64,000 nt of DNA, taken from contig JALIZF010001815.1 in assembly GCA_029948255.1 (NCBI GenBank), positions 372,001 through 436,000 of the forward strand, given 5' to 3'. The notes below the pieces were generated by a model. The model was not told the DNA's origin, searched no databases, and was given only the letters and a program-made list of their open reading frames with translations. The DNA comes from Telmatactis stephensoni. Its lineage: Eukaryota; Cnidaria; Anthozoa; Actiniaria; Isophelliidae. Shown here one piece after another: positions 23,503 through 36,334 of the stretch. The translations under genes were made by a program, and so were the position numbers. Within the stretch, counting starts at the first letter, position 1. Every line of letters starts with the position of its first letter.

Positions 23503-26500
23503 TATTATTATTATTATTATGCAGTAAAAACGTCTATATGCAAAATCTTACTATTAGCACAATAGGGCGCAATTGCGTAACCTAGAGGCTATAATAATCT
23601 ATCCTAAATAAAACTAAATTAAAAAAAAAAAGAAAACATATGTATATACATACTAAAACTAGAATGAAATGATTAACTTAATCTATATAATTTATATATA
23701 GTTTTAGCATGTTTTAGATTAGTTTAGGCTTAGTTTTAGTTAGGTTTTTTCTCATCATTGTAAGTTATTATTATTAATTATTATTATTATTATCGTTATA
23801 ATCATTATAATTATCAAACGGCCTCTGAAGAGAATTGTCTTTGTACTTCACCTAACAGTCGTCAATGGTCAGTGGTCTCAATGGGCTACATGGGGACGTT
23901 GTTCTGTCACGTGTGGAGGCGGTCGCCGATTACGAGCAAGAACATGTACCAACCCACCACCAAGAAACGGTGGACGAAACTGTGTGGGTTCGCCAACTGA
24001 GACTCAGAGTTGTTCAACTAATATATGTCGTACGTATATGATTGCATTAAGATTTTGGCTTGGAATAATTATCGATAAAGCTTAGGGCCGGTTCACACAA
24101 CCAACAGTCAAATAATTATTGCCAGCAATGACCTAGAATTCAAATCTCAAAGGCAAAATTTGTTTCGTTTTCGCAACTTCAGTTGACGGAAAAATTCGGT
24201 TTGATTCCATGCGATGCATATGTAAGACAAAATCCTCACATCACAAGGCTTTGATCGCATTTACGATTGGAATTTAATTATTTCGCTAATTATGCAAATA
24301 TTGTAAAAAATGTTGGTGTAATTAGGAAAAGAAAGATTATCTTATTGATCATTTTTTCCTTTAGCGGTACCTCCTGGTCAATGGTCTTCTTGGTCAAGTT
24401 GGGGACGTTGTTCTGTCACGTGTGGAGGCGGTCGCCGATTACGAGCAAGAACATGTACCAACCCACCACCAAGAAACGGTGGACGAAACTGTGTGGGTTC
24501 GCCAACTGAGACTCAGAGTTGTTCAACTAATATATGTCGTACGTATATGATTGCATTAAGATTTTGGCTTGGAATAATTATCGATAAAGCTTAGGGCCGG
24601 TTCACACAACCAACAGTCAAATAATTATTGCCAGCAATGACCTAGAATTCAAATCTCAAAGGCAAAATTTGTTTCGTTTTCGCAACTTCAGTTGACGGGA
24701 AAAATTCAGTTTGATTCCATGCGATGCATATGTAAGACAAAATCCTCACGTCACAAGGCTTTGATCGCATTTGCGATTGGAATTTAATTATTTCGCTAAT
24801 TATGCGAATACTGTCAAAAATGTTGGTGTAATTAGGAAAAGAAAGATTATCTTATTGATCATTTTTTCCTTTAGCGGTACCTCCTGGTCAATGGTCTTCT
24901 TGGTCAAGTTGGGGACGTTGTTCTGTCACGTGTGGAGGCGGTCGCCGATTACGAACAAGAACATGTACCAACCCACCACCAAGAAACGGTGGACGAAACT
25001 GTGTGGGTTCGCCAACTGAGACTCAGAGTTGTTCAACTAATATATGTCGTACGTATATGATTGCATTAAGATTTTGGCTTGGAATAATTATCCACTTAAG
25101 CTTAGGGCCGGTTCACACAACGCATAAGCATACGCAGACTCAATAGCGTACTATTTTAGAAGTACTTATTTGAGCGTTAAAGCAATCAAAGGGCTTAGTC
25201 AAATAATTATTGCCAGCAATGACCTAAAATTCAAATCTCAAAGGCAAAATTTGTTTCGTTTTCGCAACTTCAGTTGACGGGAAAAATTCAGTTTGATTCC
25301 ATGCGATGCATATGTAAGACAAAATCCTCACGTCACAAGGCTTTGATCGCATTTTCGATTGGAATTTAATTATTTCGCTAATTATGTGAATACTGTCAAA
25401 AATGTTGGTGTAATTAGGAAAAGAAAGATTATCTTATTGATCATTTTTTCCTTTAGCACCAGTTCATGGTCAGTGGTCTTCTTGGTCAAGTTGGGGGCGG
25501 TGTCCTGTCACGTGTGGAGGCGGTAGACAATCACGAACAAGAACGTGTACAAACCCAATACCAAGAAACGGTGGAAGAAACTGTGTGGGCTCGCCAACTG
25601 AGACTCGGGGATGTTCAACTGATAGATGTCGTACGTATATGATTTTTGCTTGGAATAATTATCGATAAAGTTTAGGGCAGGTTCACACAACGCATAAGCG
25701 TACGCAGACTCAATAGCGTACTGCTCATTATGTTTTTTTCCTTACATCTGAGTGATAAATGCGCTACTGAGTCTGCGTATGTTGTTTGCGCTTATGCTCA
25801 TGTCGTTATTGTGAACCAGCCCTAAGCGACATGTATGTCTTATGAACAGTTTGTAGCAAAATGCTGCGCCCTGAGCAATGTTCTGGGGACACAATATAGC
25901 ATACTATTTTAGAAGTACTTATTTGAGCGTCAAAGCAATCAAAGGGCTTAGTCAAATAATTATTACCAGCAATGACCTATAGAATTCAAATCTCAAAGGC
26001 CAAATTTGTCTCGTTTTCGCAACTTCAGTTCAGACGGAAAATTTCGGTTTGATTCCATGCGATGCATATGTAAGACAAAATCCTCACGTCACAAGGCTTT
26101 GATCGCATTTGCGATTGGAATTTTATTATTTCGCTAATTATGCGAATATTGTAAAAAATGTTTGTGTAATTAGGAAAAGAAGGATTATCTTATTGATCAT
26201 TTTTTCCTTTAGCACCAATTCCCGGTCAATGGTCTTCTTGGTCAAGTTGGGGAAGTTGTTCACGCACGTGTGGAGGAGGCAGCCAATCACGATCAAGAAC
26301 GTGTACAAACCCACCACCAGCAAACGGTGGACGAAACTGTGTGGGTTCGCCAACTGAGACTCAGAGATGCTCAACACAAACTTGTGGTAAGCAAATACTA
26401 CGTTCCTTACGTAATCACTGATGATGTTCGATAGATATCAATTCAAATGTTAAACGCTAGAAAAAAAGTAAACAACTTCTCGCCATTCTGTTTATAATAA

Positions 26501-29500
26501 AGTATTAGTAGGAATAATCTCACGAATCACAAGGCTTTGATCGCATTTGCGATTGGAATTTAATTATTTCGAAGTGTTGAAGAGAGAAGGTAGAGCGCAT
26601 CTGGACGATAACTTTCGAATGAAGAAGCTTGGAGATTAAACATTTGTGAGATTTATGACCACTATCTAATTTGATTGGGATGAAATCGTACATTTTTCTT
26701 TCATGTTTGTTTATAAAATGTGTGTAAATAAAGGCCCTTCAACAAACAAATTTTCTATGGCAAATTGACGACTTTCAAATATGACGGCCTAGTACATGAG
26801 GACGGGGCCACAAAGGCCTTGTTACCAGAAAATTAGCGTGGCGAAACTTCTATTTTTATCAAAGATGATGTGTTCCTCTTCCTTTTGAAATACCTATTTT
26901 CTGTGCATTTTACAGGACATGCTTAGACTCATTTGATGCCATGACAATTTTGAGGCCTTTCTGGCCTCGTTCTGGTGAACAATGAGCCGCCATTTTTGAA
27001 AGTCGTCTATGGATTTGCCCCAAACTACACGAGCAAATTTCACTAGAGAAACGCATTTGTCACATGAAATGTGGTACAATTTTCTCAGCCACGCGTGCAA
27101 AAAATATATTGAAGAAACTTTGTTCAGTTGGAATGGCCTTAAAAGAAAGCTTTTTTTACAAAATTCAAGGTTGTCGACCAGGCCAAACAGTTACTGACAG
27201 ATGTGAACAGCGGTGTGTATGTTCATCTAGTGGAACTCTGACCCAGTGTACACGAATAAGAAAAGAATTTACATCTATGACAACAGCTGAAAGGACACGA
27301 TATATCCAGATCGTAAAAGCAGCCTCGACTAGTACTGATCCCAGGTTTGTAGATCATATGTACTTATTGACTGATTGGGAGGGCCGGACGGGAAAATATT
27401 TGGCTCGATATCACGGCCGTACGGATCGACCGCAGCGGGGAGACTTAAAGGTAGCTCACTATAGTTTTATAAATCCTATTGCGAATTTAAGGTAGCTCAC
27501 TATAGTTTCAAAGACCATTATACCAATATGGTAAAAAGTGGATAATATACTGCTTCAAATTTATACTTTGACAACCGTACAGCCAACCATATGACAGACC
27601 ATGAATCAGGGAACCGTTTGATATGAAACTCATTGCTCGAAAGGTTGCTATAGCAACGTGACGTCAGCATTAAGGAAGGTCATTGTTTCAATAAAATGAG
27701 TAAAAACGCAAGTTTTCTACGGTGAACTTTTTTAAAACTCACAAAATCTATTTTCCACATTATCATACAGCCACTATCAAAAGTTAGCTAACTTCCTGAC
27801 ATCAGATTTCTCTCAATTTAGAAAAACCGAAATTTGACAATATCTCATATTCTGATGTCCAGAATATTTTTAAAATCAATCATACAATCACAAATTAAGC
27901 AAAGTTTCATATTATTTTTAAAAAATCAACTTTTACCGTGGAAACTTCGAGCAATTAAAATTTAATTGGTAAAAAGGGACCTTTTTATGGAAGCTGTAGC
28001 GTTGCTATGGTAACATCCATGGGATCATGGCCCTTACAAAAAATCCTAAAACTCATAATCTTCAATATAATTGGTCTATAAGCTGTCAATACGCAAACAA
28101 ACTTGATTTTAAACATGGCTTTTTCATTTAGTATCAGTATCCACTATAACTATAGGGAGCCTCCTTAAAACATAAAGATCTTTATACCAATAGAAAAAAG
28201 CGTACCATAGCTGCTACAGATGTACACTTTGACACCCGATCAGCCAACCACATGATAGATCATGAATCAGGAACCGTTGGATATTACCGGATTTCATATC
28301 GTGGGAGACTGGGTATGAGTCCCTAGATTGTGACAATGGCAACACAACACACTCACATGGCCAGAAAGAGCACGTACATAGACGACTTTCAAAAATGGCG
28401 GCCTAGTACATGAGAACGAGGCCACAAAGGCCTTGTTACCAGAAAATTAGCGTGGCGACACTTCTATTGCTATCAAAGACGATGTGTTCCTTTTCCTTTT
28501 AAAATACCTATTTTATGTGCGTTTTACAGGATAATTTTTATATATTTAGAATCATTTGATACGATGTTGATTTTGGAGGCCTTTCTGGCCTCGTTATCGT
28601 GAACAATGAGCCCGCCATTTTTGAAAGTCGTCTATCGAGTTATACAAAATCCCGAAGTTTGGTGTTCAATAATGATTCGATTAACACTAAACTTCCGTAT
28701 TATTTTGTATAATTCGATGTGCTCTTTCTGGTCTCGTGAGTGTTGTGCTGCCATTGTCACATTTTAGGGACTCGTATCCAGTCTCCCACGATATGAAATC
28801 CGGCAATGAAACTCATTGTTCGAAAGGTTGCTATAGCAACGTCACGTCAGCTTTAACGAAGTTCATTTTTCCTAAATATATAAGAACGCACGTTTTCCAC
28901 GGTGAATCCTTTTAAAACTCATTTTAAAGAAAGTCCATATCTTCACCTCTTAGTTGGGAAATGCACCACACTCTGAAATATTTCCAAATTTCGATTTCAC
29001 GAAATAAAACAAATTCTGTAACGCCAATTTATTCAGATTTTGTCAATTACTGTAGCTCTATATAAGAATGAAGTTGACAAATTATGAAAGGATTTTCCCG
29101 TTTAGTTTTGGAGATTTTCCCCAAAAGATCGACTGCACATGACGTCAGCAAAATAAAAATTCTGTAAAGCTACGGTAACACGAGCAACAAAATCACTCAA
29201 TTTGTTTCGCAACATTGCTGCGAAACCAGTTGAAGAGCGATGCTTTGCGTTTTTCCACTCGAATACAAACTTGTCTCGCAACAATATAGTTTGCTGCAGT
29301 TGAGTGAATCCTGACTTCTGCCGATTGGATCAACAACGAACACGAAGGAAGCCATTTCGCAGTTTGCCGCGAGACAAGTTGACTTTGGGGTGGTAATACG
29401 CGCAACATCATGAAATTTTGCTGCAAAATGTGAGCGACTGTCTACTTGCTGCAACAGACTTTTTCAACTTGCAGCAAACTCTTTTGTTGCGAGCCAAGTT

Positions 29501-32500
29501 TGTATTCGGGTGAAAAACGCTCAGCATTGCTTTTCAACTTTGTCTCCCAGCAATGTTGCGAGACAAGTTGAGTGATTTTGTTGTTCGTATTACCATTCCT
29601 TAAGTTCCACTGTTGCACATGCTCATGCGCGCTAAACTATAGCGAGCTACCTTAAGCCGCGGCTACACGAGCGATCTTTTGCTTGCATAGGAGATACGAT
29701 GTTTTGAAATCATCGACGTGGTAGATACACGAGCGAGGAGTGCTGGCAGCAAATGCTCGAAATAAAGGCGACATGACATGAAAGACTGGTTTTCATAACC
29801 AAATGTAGTGTATGAAATTGTAAAGTTGATGTCAAATCGTGTCGCTTGTACAAGCAAAAAATTGTCCGTGTAGCACTGTTGAGGAAATGTCATTTTTCAG
29901 AAACACACACACACCGACATCAACATTAGGAGTAGCTATATCCTCTCCTACCCCTAGAAGCCCTGATGCTAAGAACTATGCCATCTCCTTCATGAAAGGT
30001 TAGGATCTCTTAAATGCAAGGATAATAATGAGGATTTATTGAAGAGATGAGACCTACAGTTTAACGTCATTGGAAGTGAAGGTGTAATTTAAAAAGACAA
30101 CACTTTCTCTTCAATTATGCAAAGATCGTGAGTGTTGGCTCGAACCCTGGCCTCCCACACTGAAGGACTGAGCCAATAGGATTACGGTTTGTTATTATTA
30201 AACAAGACATCTTCGCCTTTGGACCTGCGGCCGTATCGTGCTTCCCAAGATGTGCTTTCACATTATATTGTGCATATTTTCATTTTCAGGTTCAAGCTCC
30301 GTTATGATAGACTTATCAGACTCCACAGGAGAAACTTCAACAATGGTATCCATAACGTCCCAGTCTTCCTTCCCTGGCATCGATGGTACATACTCCAATA
30401 TGAAAACCTACTTCGAGAAGTTGACTGTAAGTTCACCGTGGCGTACTGGGACTGGTCGGCCGTGGCGGGGAATCCCTGGGGTACCACACCACGTGATCTA
30501 TGGTACTCTGGCGACAGTGGCTTTGGTGGAAACGGCCAGGGGGCTAACAACTGCGTACGAACAGGCAAGTGTCCCTTCAAACTTTACAACGACACCAAAC
30601 AGCTTGCCATAATCAGACGTTTTAGCAAACTTGTCAAAAACTAGAATTTGCCACTAGACTATCTATTTTAAAGATCTGTGGCTTAATTTGAAGAGGAAAA
30701 TTTCTTTGTAAACATAATTTAAAGGGTAATTTTCAACATAATTACAGAGTTAAAATTTGTATAAAATGTCTATGCAGGTCCTTTCAGGGAGGGAATCTGG
30801 CAACTTGTTCCATCTGCTTCATCTTCGCCAACTCGATGTCTCCAAAGACGATTCAATGGCAATCCTCAAGGAGCGGTTGAGGTTGCATCACTGTTACGTA
30901 CTAGCCCTGACAGTTTTATGGACTTTTGGCGATTGCTCGAAGGTTCTTTCCATAACAGCGTGCATTGCTTAATTGATCAAACTATGTGTAGTATCGACTC
31001 CGCGTCTGCACCAGAATTCTTCTTGCATCATGGGATGATTGACAAGGTACTATATAATAATTGGTAGCCAAGAAAGAAGAACAAAACAATCTCTGCATGG
31101 GTCAAATTTGGTTGATTATTGTTTAATGAACGAAGGACTTTTTTGTCAATAAGATAAGAAAGGACCTAAAACTCATCCTTGAGGCACACCTAAGCCATTT
31201 CAGGTGTAGTTCTCTTATCTTTAATAATGTAGCACCAGGTAAATCCAAAGTAAAATATTTTTACTGAACTATTTCATGTATTACAGATCTGGGAGGATTG
31301 GCAAAAGTTGAGCCAAAACCATCGTAGAGCACACTTCCCTGGCATTACAGTCGCCATGCCGACAACTAGCGGGGTTTTGCCGGGTGCATTCATCGACAAC
31401 TTGGCATTACCAGGTGGTGTTCGCGCTGAATGGGCTCCAAATGCAAATCGAGACATACGAAGAATCGAGAACAGACTCAGGAGTAAGTCCTGAAAGAATT
31501 TTGGTCGAGCTTACCATTTTCGTCGACACATCGCAAAGCGCCAAAAGTGTCTTGGGCTCTGAAACTGAGACTCAAGTACCGAAGAGTATTGTGTTTAATT
31601 TGAATCGCATTCTCGGTTTACTAATACGCACCAAAGACGCAAATTTGAAATTTATTTCACATAAAAACCTTGAAAAAGGTCTGCAAAAGGAACTTTCGGA
31701 AAAGTGCAGTTCGTGTCGACGAACAGCAACTTGTGACTTAATACGTCTATCCCTTTAGCCCTCTTTTTTCCTGAGTCGTGATACCAATTAAGGTCTTGTG
31801 ATGCTAGTGTATAGCGATTCTTTCCACACCGATAAGAATTTCTGATAAGATCTTTGATGCGAAAACACAGTTATAGCTCGCAGTGTACACTTGCATCTGA
31901 CTGAAACATGAGCTAATCAGAAATATACTAGGCACCTTGACAGCATCGGCATGCTGTCCTGTGATTGGTTTGTAAATATAAGCACATGAACAACTGGTAG
32001 TAAAGTGACCCTTTGAACCCTAGTCATTCTAAACGGCATGCACCACAATGATAGCCGTTCTTCACATATATCCTGATTATTGAACACTGACAAGCTAAAG
32101 GATAAATCATAAACTCCATTTATATGGATATAAATTGGCTTTGAAATCAAACGCGAAAAAAATCGTTTAAAGTCGTCGCAAGTCGTAGATTCGTTTCTCG
32201 ATCTCGATCCAGCACGAGCGCAAACACAAGAAAAAGATCCATGAGCTTGTGTGACAACTAAAGAGTTTGTAGCAATGCTGTTTTTTGTTTGTTTGTTTGT
32301 TGTTGTTTTGCAAAAATGAAGTTCTTGTTTCAGTTTACTGAAGTTCTTTTCTGTGTTTAGCTATGAACTTGCCACAGCTACAAAGGATCCCACGTGTTCA
32401 GCCCACCCCATTAAGCCAACGCGCCATCAAGCTGTTTGGGATGACTGACAGTGACGTAAGAAGGCTAAAGATTCTCCAAAACAAGATACGATCACACGTT

Positions 32501-32596
32501 AGGAGCCGACCGTCCGGCGGTAAATCGCCATTGGACAGAAGGCTTGGATTCAATCACAACTTTGTGGTACCAAACAGAAAACAGACAGGAAAATAA
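21826..32596 (+). CDS. Secreted TSP1-tyrosinase gene C (six TSP1 modules)
   Basis: Exons: 21826-21898, 22392-22547, 23859-24029, 24365-24538, 24875-25048, 25457-25630, 26213-26386, 27170-27344, 30290-30564, 30778-31046, 31287-31482, 32361-32596, together 2247 nt (748 residues). The first exon encodes a signal peptide ([18 protein letters not shown]). Six TSP1 exons, all phase 1-1, follow; the first has CDVTCGGG and the others [12 protein letters not shown] motifs. The linker is [20 protein letters not shown]. The tyrosinase domain has CuA ([22 protein letters not shown]) and CuB ([21 protein letters not shown]), so all six His are kept, with Asn after HisB1 and a Glu in LLEGSFHN. The intron after 30564 has a GC donor (ACAG|GCAAGT). 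Four TSP1 exons lie in a recent tandem repeat. The tail ends NRKQTGK. A possible AATAAA lies near 32835. Confidence 0.92.
22253..22342. mobile_element. Short MITE upstream of first TSP1 exon of gene C
   Basis: GTAGTCGTTCTTAACTTCGG on the left pairs with AACACTAAGAACGGCTGC on the right around GGGATCCCTGTGCTCCC. The same element sits at the equivalent place in gene D (43991-44081), so it predates the gene duplication. Confidence 0.7.
22767..22898. mobile_element. Near-perfect 132-bp hairpin MITE
   Basis: CAACCTCGTTCCCAGGGCC and GGCCCTGGGAACGAGGTTG bound arms that pair almost completely. Internal CAAAATGGCGGCGC pairs with GCGCCATTTTG. It is in the gene C intron after the first TSP1 exon and is absent from the corresponding gene D intron. 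Confidence 0.85.
23431..23520. repeat. (ATT)n microsatellite
   Basis: About 30 ATT units with one ACT, in the gene C intron before the second TSP1 exon. Confidence 0.95.
23888..26390 (+). repeat. Tandem repeat of a TSP1 exon plus its intron
   Basis: Exon-intron units start at 23859, 24365, 24875, 25457 and 26213. The first three are almost identical through both the exon (from GGACGTTGTTCTGTCACG) and the following intron, about 510 bp apart. The fourth and fifth are more diverged and spaced further apart (582 and 756 bp) because of extra intronic sequence. Exon phase 1-1 keeps the reading frame whatever the copy number. Confidence 0.9.
25673..25824. mobile_element. MITE in the last intron of the TSP1 array
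   Basis: TAGGGCAGGTTCACACAACG on the left pairs with GTTATTGTGAACCAGCCCTA on the right. A partial copy (GGTTCACACAACGCATAAGC) is at about 25107, and only the end GGGCCGGTTCACACAAC remains in the earlier units, so the element was present before the units duplicated and has since been partly deleted. Confidence 0.75.
26767..27009. mobile_element. MITE, family 1, copy 2
   Basis: Ends GACGACTTTCAAATATGACG and GCCATTTTTGAAAGTCGTC. Body matches 397-639 closely (ATTAGCGTGGCGAAACTTCT). Lies in the gene C intron before the linker exon. Confidence 0.8.
27485..28920. repeat. Diverged direct repeat of an unknown element, two copies
   Basis: Sequence at about 27520-27720 (CCATGAATCAGGGAACCG, GAAACTCATTGCTCGAAAGG, TTGCTATAGCAACGTGACG) recurs at about 28190-28280 and 28806-28915. 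The second copy is interrupted by the nested elements at 28287-28803. All in the large gene C intron; no coding potential. Confidence 0.7.
28287..28803. mobile_element. Inverted-repeat element carrying an inserted family 1 MITE
   Basis: Outer arms of about 90 nt (CCGGATTTCATATCGTGGGA on the left, TCCCACGATATGAAATCCGG on the right). Family 1 MITE copy 3 occupies 28381-28633 (GACGACTTTC to GAAAGTCGTC) inside the left part. The uninterrupted repeat copy near 27625 gives the ancestral sequence without either element. Confidence 0.85.
29174..29594. mobile_element. MITE with TTGTTGCGAG/CTCGCAACA motifs
   Basis: Left end GGTAACACGAGCAACAAAAT is the imperfect reverse complement of the right end (GATTTTGTTGTTCGTATTACC region). 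Inner arms contain CTTGTCTCGCAACA and TGTTGCGAGACAAG. Minus-strand open frames here are artefacts of the repeat. Confidence 0.75.
30055..30190 (-). mobile_element. tRNA-derived SINE-like element, minus-strand family, copy 1
   Basis: On the minus strand an A-box-like TTGGCTCAGTCC is followed by a B-box GGGTTCGAGCC, then GTGTTGTC and downstream sequence shared with 46500-46645 and 51290-51540. It lies just upstream of the gene C tyrosinase exon. Confidence 0.6.
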
Positions 32597-33873
32597 TTGT
32601 TTGAAAAATTAATCTGTAGAATTAAGATAATACATGTAAACACAAGCAAACATAAACACTCAGTAAATGCTACTCATTAATTAGCAGTGCTTGTCTTCTG
32701 AACATTCTGTTCAAGCAAGTATTAGTATCACACTTCGTTACACTACTATGCAATAATATTAAACCTTTAGCCAAGTAACAGGTAACACAAGTAAGGTAGT
32801 GTTTGTTCACTTTCAATAAGAAATTTAACTTCAAAATAAAGTGCACCAGAATATCAATTCTTAGTACCATTTTAGTGAGATTATTTAGACAAGTATTTTC
32901 ACTTGTATCAAGAACGAATATTATGATTCGTTCTCTATTTTCTCTTAACGCAACCTTAACTTTATTGTTCATGCCTTTAATAAATAACTCTTTATGTGAA
33001 CTACTTTTCCAAACGGAAAAGTCCAATTTTGAAACCCCTCTGCAAAAGAAACAAGAAAACATGTAATTCATTAATACTGAAAAGATTGTTGTGTACCCAA
33101 TTTCTAATTGAATTTTTTCAATAAAAAATATGGTCCAGCAAGTCACGTGACACTCCAAAACAAAAGTCAACATTCATGAAAAAAAATTCAGTTCATGGAT
33201 ATTAAATGAAAATTACCAAAATATGGAGATTTCCGCGTTCGATAAGTCGTGATGTTCATAAAACCTAAATTCATAAAAATCGATCAAACCCAAGCCTTAA
33301 CTGTTTTAGTATTGATTCATTATGATATATTTTTGTCTTTTTGTTCATTCTGTTAGGACCTCCCTGAAAATCATTGTTATGAGTGGAGTATACTCAATAA
33401 ATATTTGTAGTAGTAGTATAGTACCCTTCTAACGCATATCAAACAATTGTTGCCTTTCGCGGGCTTCCTGTGTTTTTACCATTGGGTTTCTTGTTTATTG
33501 AAAAGCGAGGTTTCTAAGCAATTTTCAAGATGGTGGACAATGTGATGTGTTTCATAGCAATTTCTGCAAGTTTTGGTCAAATTTTTGGCCGTTTTGCCGA
33601 AAAATCAGCAAAAATGGATAAACGTGACTTCCAAATAAGGTAATGCCTGCCCAAATATGGAATAGAGTTGACTGCCGAGCGAATGACAACTTTTTATTGA
33701 CAATTGTTTGATCATGATATGGGATTTTACCAGAACTAGTGTGCTAAATAACAAGCAAGGATTCTACGTGTGGCACACATGCCGCATTGTGCAACGAATC
33801 ATCCCATCCAAATCTTTTTAGGGAGTACTTTGGGTACATATTGAGTTTATGAGCTCAGTGAGTAAGCTTTTAT

Positions 33874-34079
33874 TAAGGTGGCCCGTACCTATTGATTTGT
33901 TTGTCAGACATGAATTTTAATCGCGTCTTTTTACATCAAAACCTTGTCCGATTTTTAAGAAATTTGCAGCCATTTGTCTACAAGCCTTGAAATTTGTACC
34001 GGTAACAAGGTTTTGATGTAAAAAGACGCGATTAAAATTTATGTCTGACAAACAAATCAATAGGTACGGGCCACCTTAA
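33874..34079. mobile_element. Hairpin MITE, 206 bp
   Basis: TAAGGTGGCCCGTACCTATT and AATAGGTACGGGCCACCTTA are perfect inverted ends; pairing continues inward for about 80 nt (CGCGTCTTTTTACATCAAAA). Confidence 0.85.
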
Positions 34080-34763
34080 GGATTTTTAAATTGGTAAAAA
34101 AAAAACAATTACGATATCCTGAAAAAACAATCTTAAAATTTTCAAAACGCGCGGTGAAGTTTGAAGAAAATATATTCAAAACTCGCGAGAATGTGAATTT
34201 TTGAAGTGTGAATCTCTTGCCCACCAGCGAATGTACAAGTTTTCTTACAAAATTTCGATTTTTGAAAATTCATACTGACTGATATTCCAACTTATTCATT
34301 CAAACTTCACAGTTTTCTAATTTTGACGTGCTCTTTTCATATATGGTAATTATTCTTTTAAATATCCTGTGACTTTTGGAATTACCAATGATAAAAGCTC
34401 AATGATTCCATCTTTTAAAATTGTTTGATAAGTTCTTTGGACCTAACAGTTTACTTTATGTGGTTTATTCAATCAAATTATTAGTTGCTTTTATACAAGA
34501 TGTTTATACACGCAAAAAGCTTTTTCTTTTTATATTTTACTTAGCTAGATAATTGATTTCTGTTTGACGGCTCTTTTGGTGTCAGGATATGTTTTAACAT
34601 AAATTGGTCCGTCTAGCCACCTTCAGTTTTTGAAATGAGACTATCTTTTTATTTTCTAATACGTTCTTTTCAGTATGATTGGTTTTGTTCTTATATAAGA
34701 AAGTAATATTTTCATCAACAACAAAACAATATTAAAGACACAACAAAACACATGAACAATAAT

Positions 34764-34970
34764 CCCCTTCACAGTTCTCTGCGCCATCTTGAAAGGTAGC
34801 CATCCCTTTGCATCGAAGCGAGACGAACGATGAGCTTGCATTGATAAAGACCTGTGAATAATTGTCCTAGGTGTTAAAAAAGGTATCTATCATTGCACGC
34901 TCACCGTTCGTCTCGCTTCGATGCAAAGGCACGGCTACCTTTCAAGATGGCGCAGGGAACTGTCAAGGGG
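34764..34970. mobile_element. Imperfect hairpin MITE
   Basis: CCCCTTCACAGTTCTCTGCG pairs with CGCAGGGAACTGTCAAGGGG; inner arms share GCATCGAAGCGAGACGAACG on opposite strands. Confidence 0.8.
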
Positions 34971-35574
34971 ACTACTGTGCGTCCTTAAATTTGTCAAAAC
35001 AAAATTATAGAATATAATTTAAAGAACTACTTGTAAGAGGAGAGATAAAATTCAAAATTTGTGAGCTGAGATATGAATTTAAGTTCCAGGAGAATTTAAT
35101 AGGGTATTCAAAGACACAAAAACGATTTTTCGAGGAGTATTATTACTGAGTAATAATCATTTAATCAGTTTGCAGGTGTTTTCCTGTGTTTACTGAAATA
35201 CTTGGACTAACACTGAATATCACTCCTTTTCTCACTTAGAAAACAAGTAAATTCAATGCATCTTTGTTCGTGGGTAACACATCAGACGATGTTCATTTGT
35301 TTCAACTATGTTCATTTTGTTATTTTCCACGCTTTTGGCTCGTACTAGAGCCATCATATCATCAAGAAATGGTGTTCAATGTCAATTAATTTACATAGGA
35401 TCGGATGGTACAATCGCGAGCTAGACAAAACATAAGTATAAATTCGCGCGCCAACTGCTGGAGCGAGTGAAATAAATATCAACAGAAAGATATTACAATG
35501 TTAATACTTCGGAGCTGAAACCACTTGGGGCTTAGTTAATATCTATACTCTGGCATTGATGGATTTTGCGCCTA

Positions 35575-35990
35575 TAGACCCTTATCACCCTAGCGTGACA
35601 TAATAGAATATTTGATTTATCGGGAAAAGGAGTTTACTATCAAATTTGTCACATTGAAAATAGTAAAGTTGCAAAGTTTCGTAAAGATTGCCCTTAAACT
35701 GACGAAGATATGAATTTTTAAATGTAAGCATTTGGTGAAAATTTTTGCAAAGAAATGTATGTGTCTAGCCTGATAACGAGGCTGGGCGTGCATGCGATGC
35801 ACGTCCACAGTACATTTCTTTGTAAAAATGCTTACTTTCAAAAATTCATTTCTTCGTCAGTTGGAGGCCAATCTTTATGAAACTTTGCAATTTTACTATA
35901 ATCATTGTGACCAATTTTATAGTAAACTTCTTTTTCCGATAAATCAAATAATCTATAATGTCAGGCTTGCGTGATACGGGCCTATTATAT
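35575..35990. mobile_element. Long imperfect inverted repeat
   Basis: Arms of about 180 nt pair with mismatches: TTTGATTTATCGGGAAAAGG with CTTTTTCCGATAAATCAAA, and AGTTTGCAAAGTTTCGTAA-like sequences further in. The junction is near 35790. Confidence 0.7.
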
Positions 35991-36095
35991 TACTTAGTGC
36001 ACTGTTCTTTGTTGCTATTAACATACTTCCGTCCACTCTTTAGTGAGTGGCGAGAACTTTCACCAAATTTGAGGGCCACGTGTATGTTATCTTTA

Positions 36096-36213
36096 GATAT
36101 CGGTAGGTCCTTCATATATGGTACATTATAGTGGGTCCTAATGCCAAAGGCTCTTTACTAACGAAGCTGTTCCCACTATAATGTACCATATATGAAGGAC
36201 CTACGGAGATATC
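36096..36213. mobile_element. Small hairpin element
   Basis: GGTAGGTCCTTCATATATGG pairs with CCATATATGAAGGACCTACG, extended by GTACATTATAGTGGG and CCCACTATAATGTAC. Confidence 0.75.
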
Positions 36214-36262
36214 AAGTGTAGCCCAGCTGTACACGGGCGGTAAGATAATCATCGAACATGAT

Positions 36263-36334
36263 ATCCCCTCGCCAATAAACGCGGTTTAATCATTGACAAA
36301 ACGATGATTAAAACGCGTTTATTGGCGAGGGGTT
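36263..36334. mobile_element. Small hairpin element
   Basis: CCCCTCGCCAATAAACGCGG pairs with CGCGTTTATTGGCGAGGGG around a short loop. Confidence 0.7.

Noticed and set aside
27064..27495. 143-codon open frame around the gene C linker exon
   Set aside because: Only 27170-27344 is coding by comparison with gene D; the rest reads through splice sites.
30238..30612. Alternative reading frame over the gene C CuA exon
   Set aside because: The frame with FLPWHRWYI and correct splice phases is clearly the coding one; the other is its +1 shadow.
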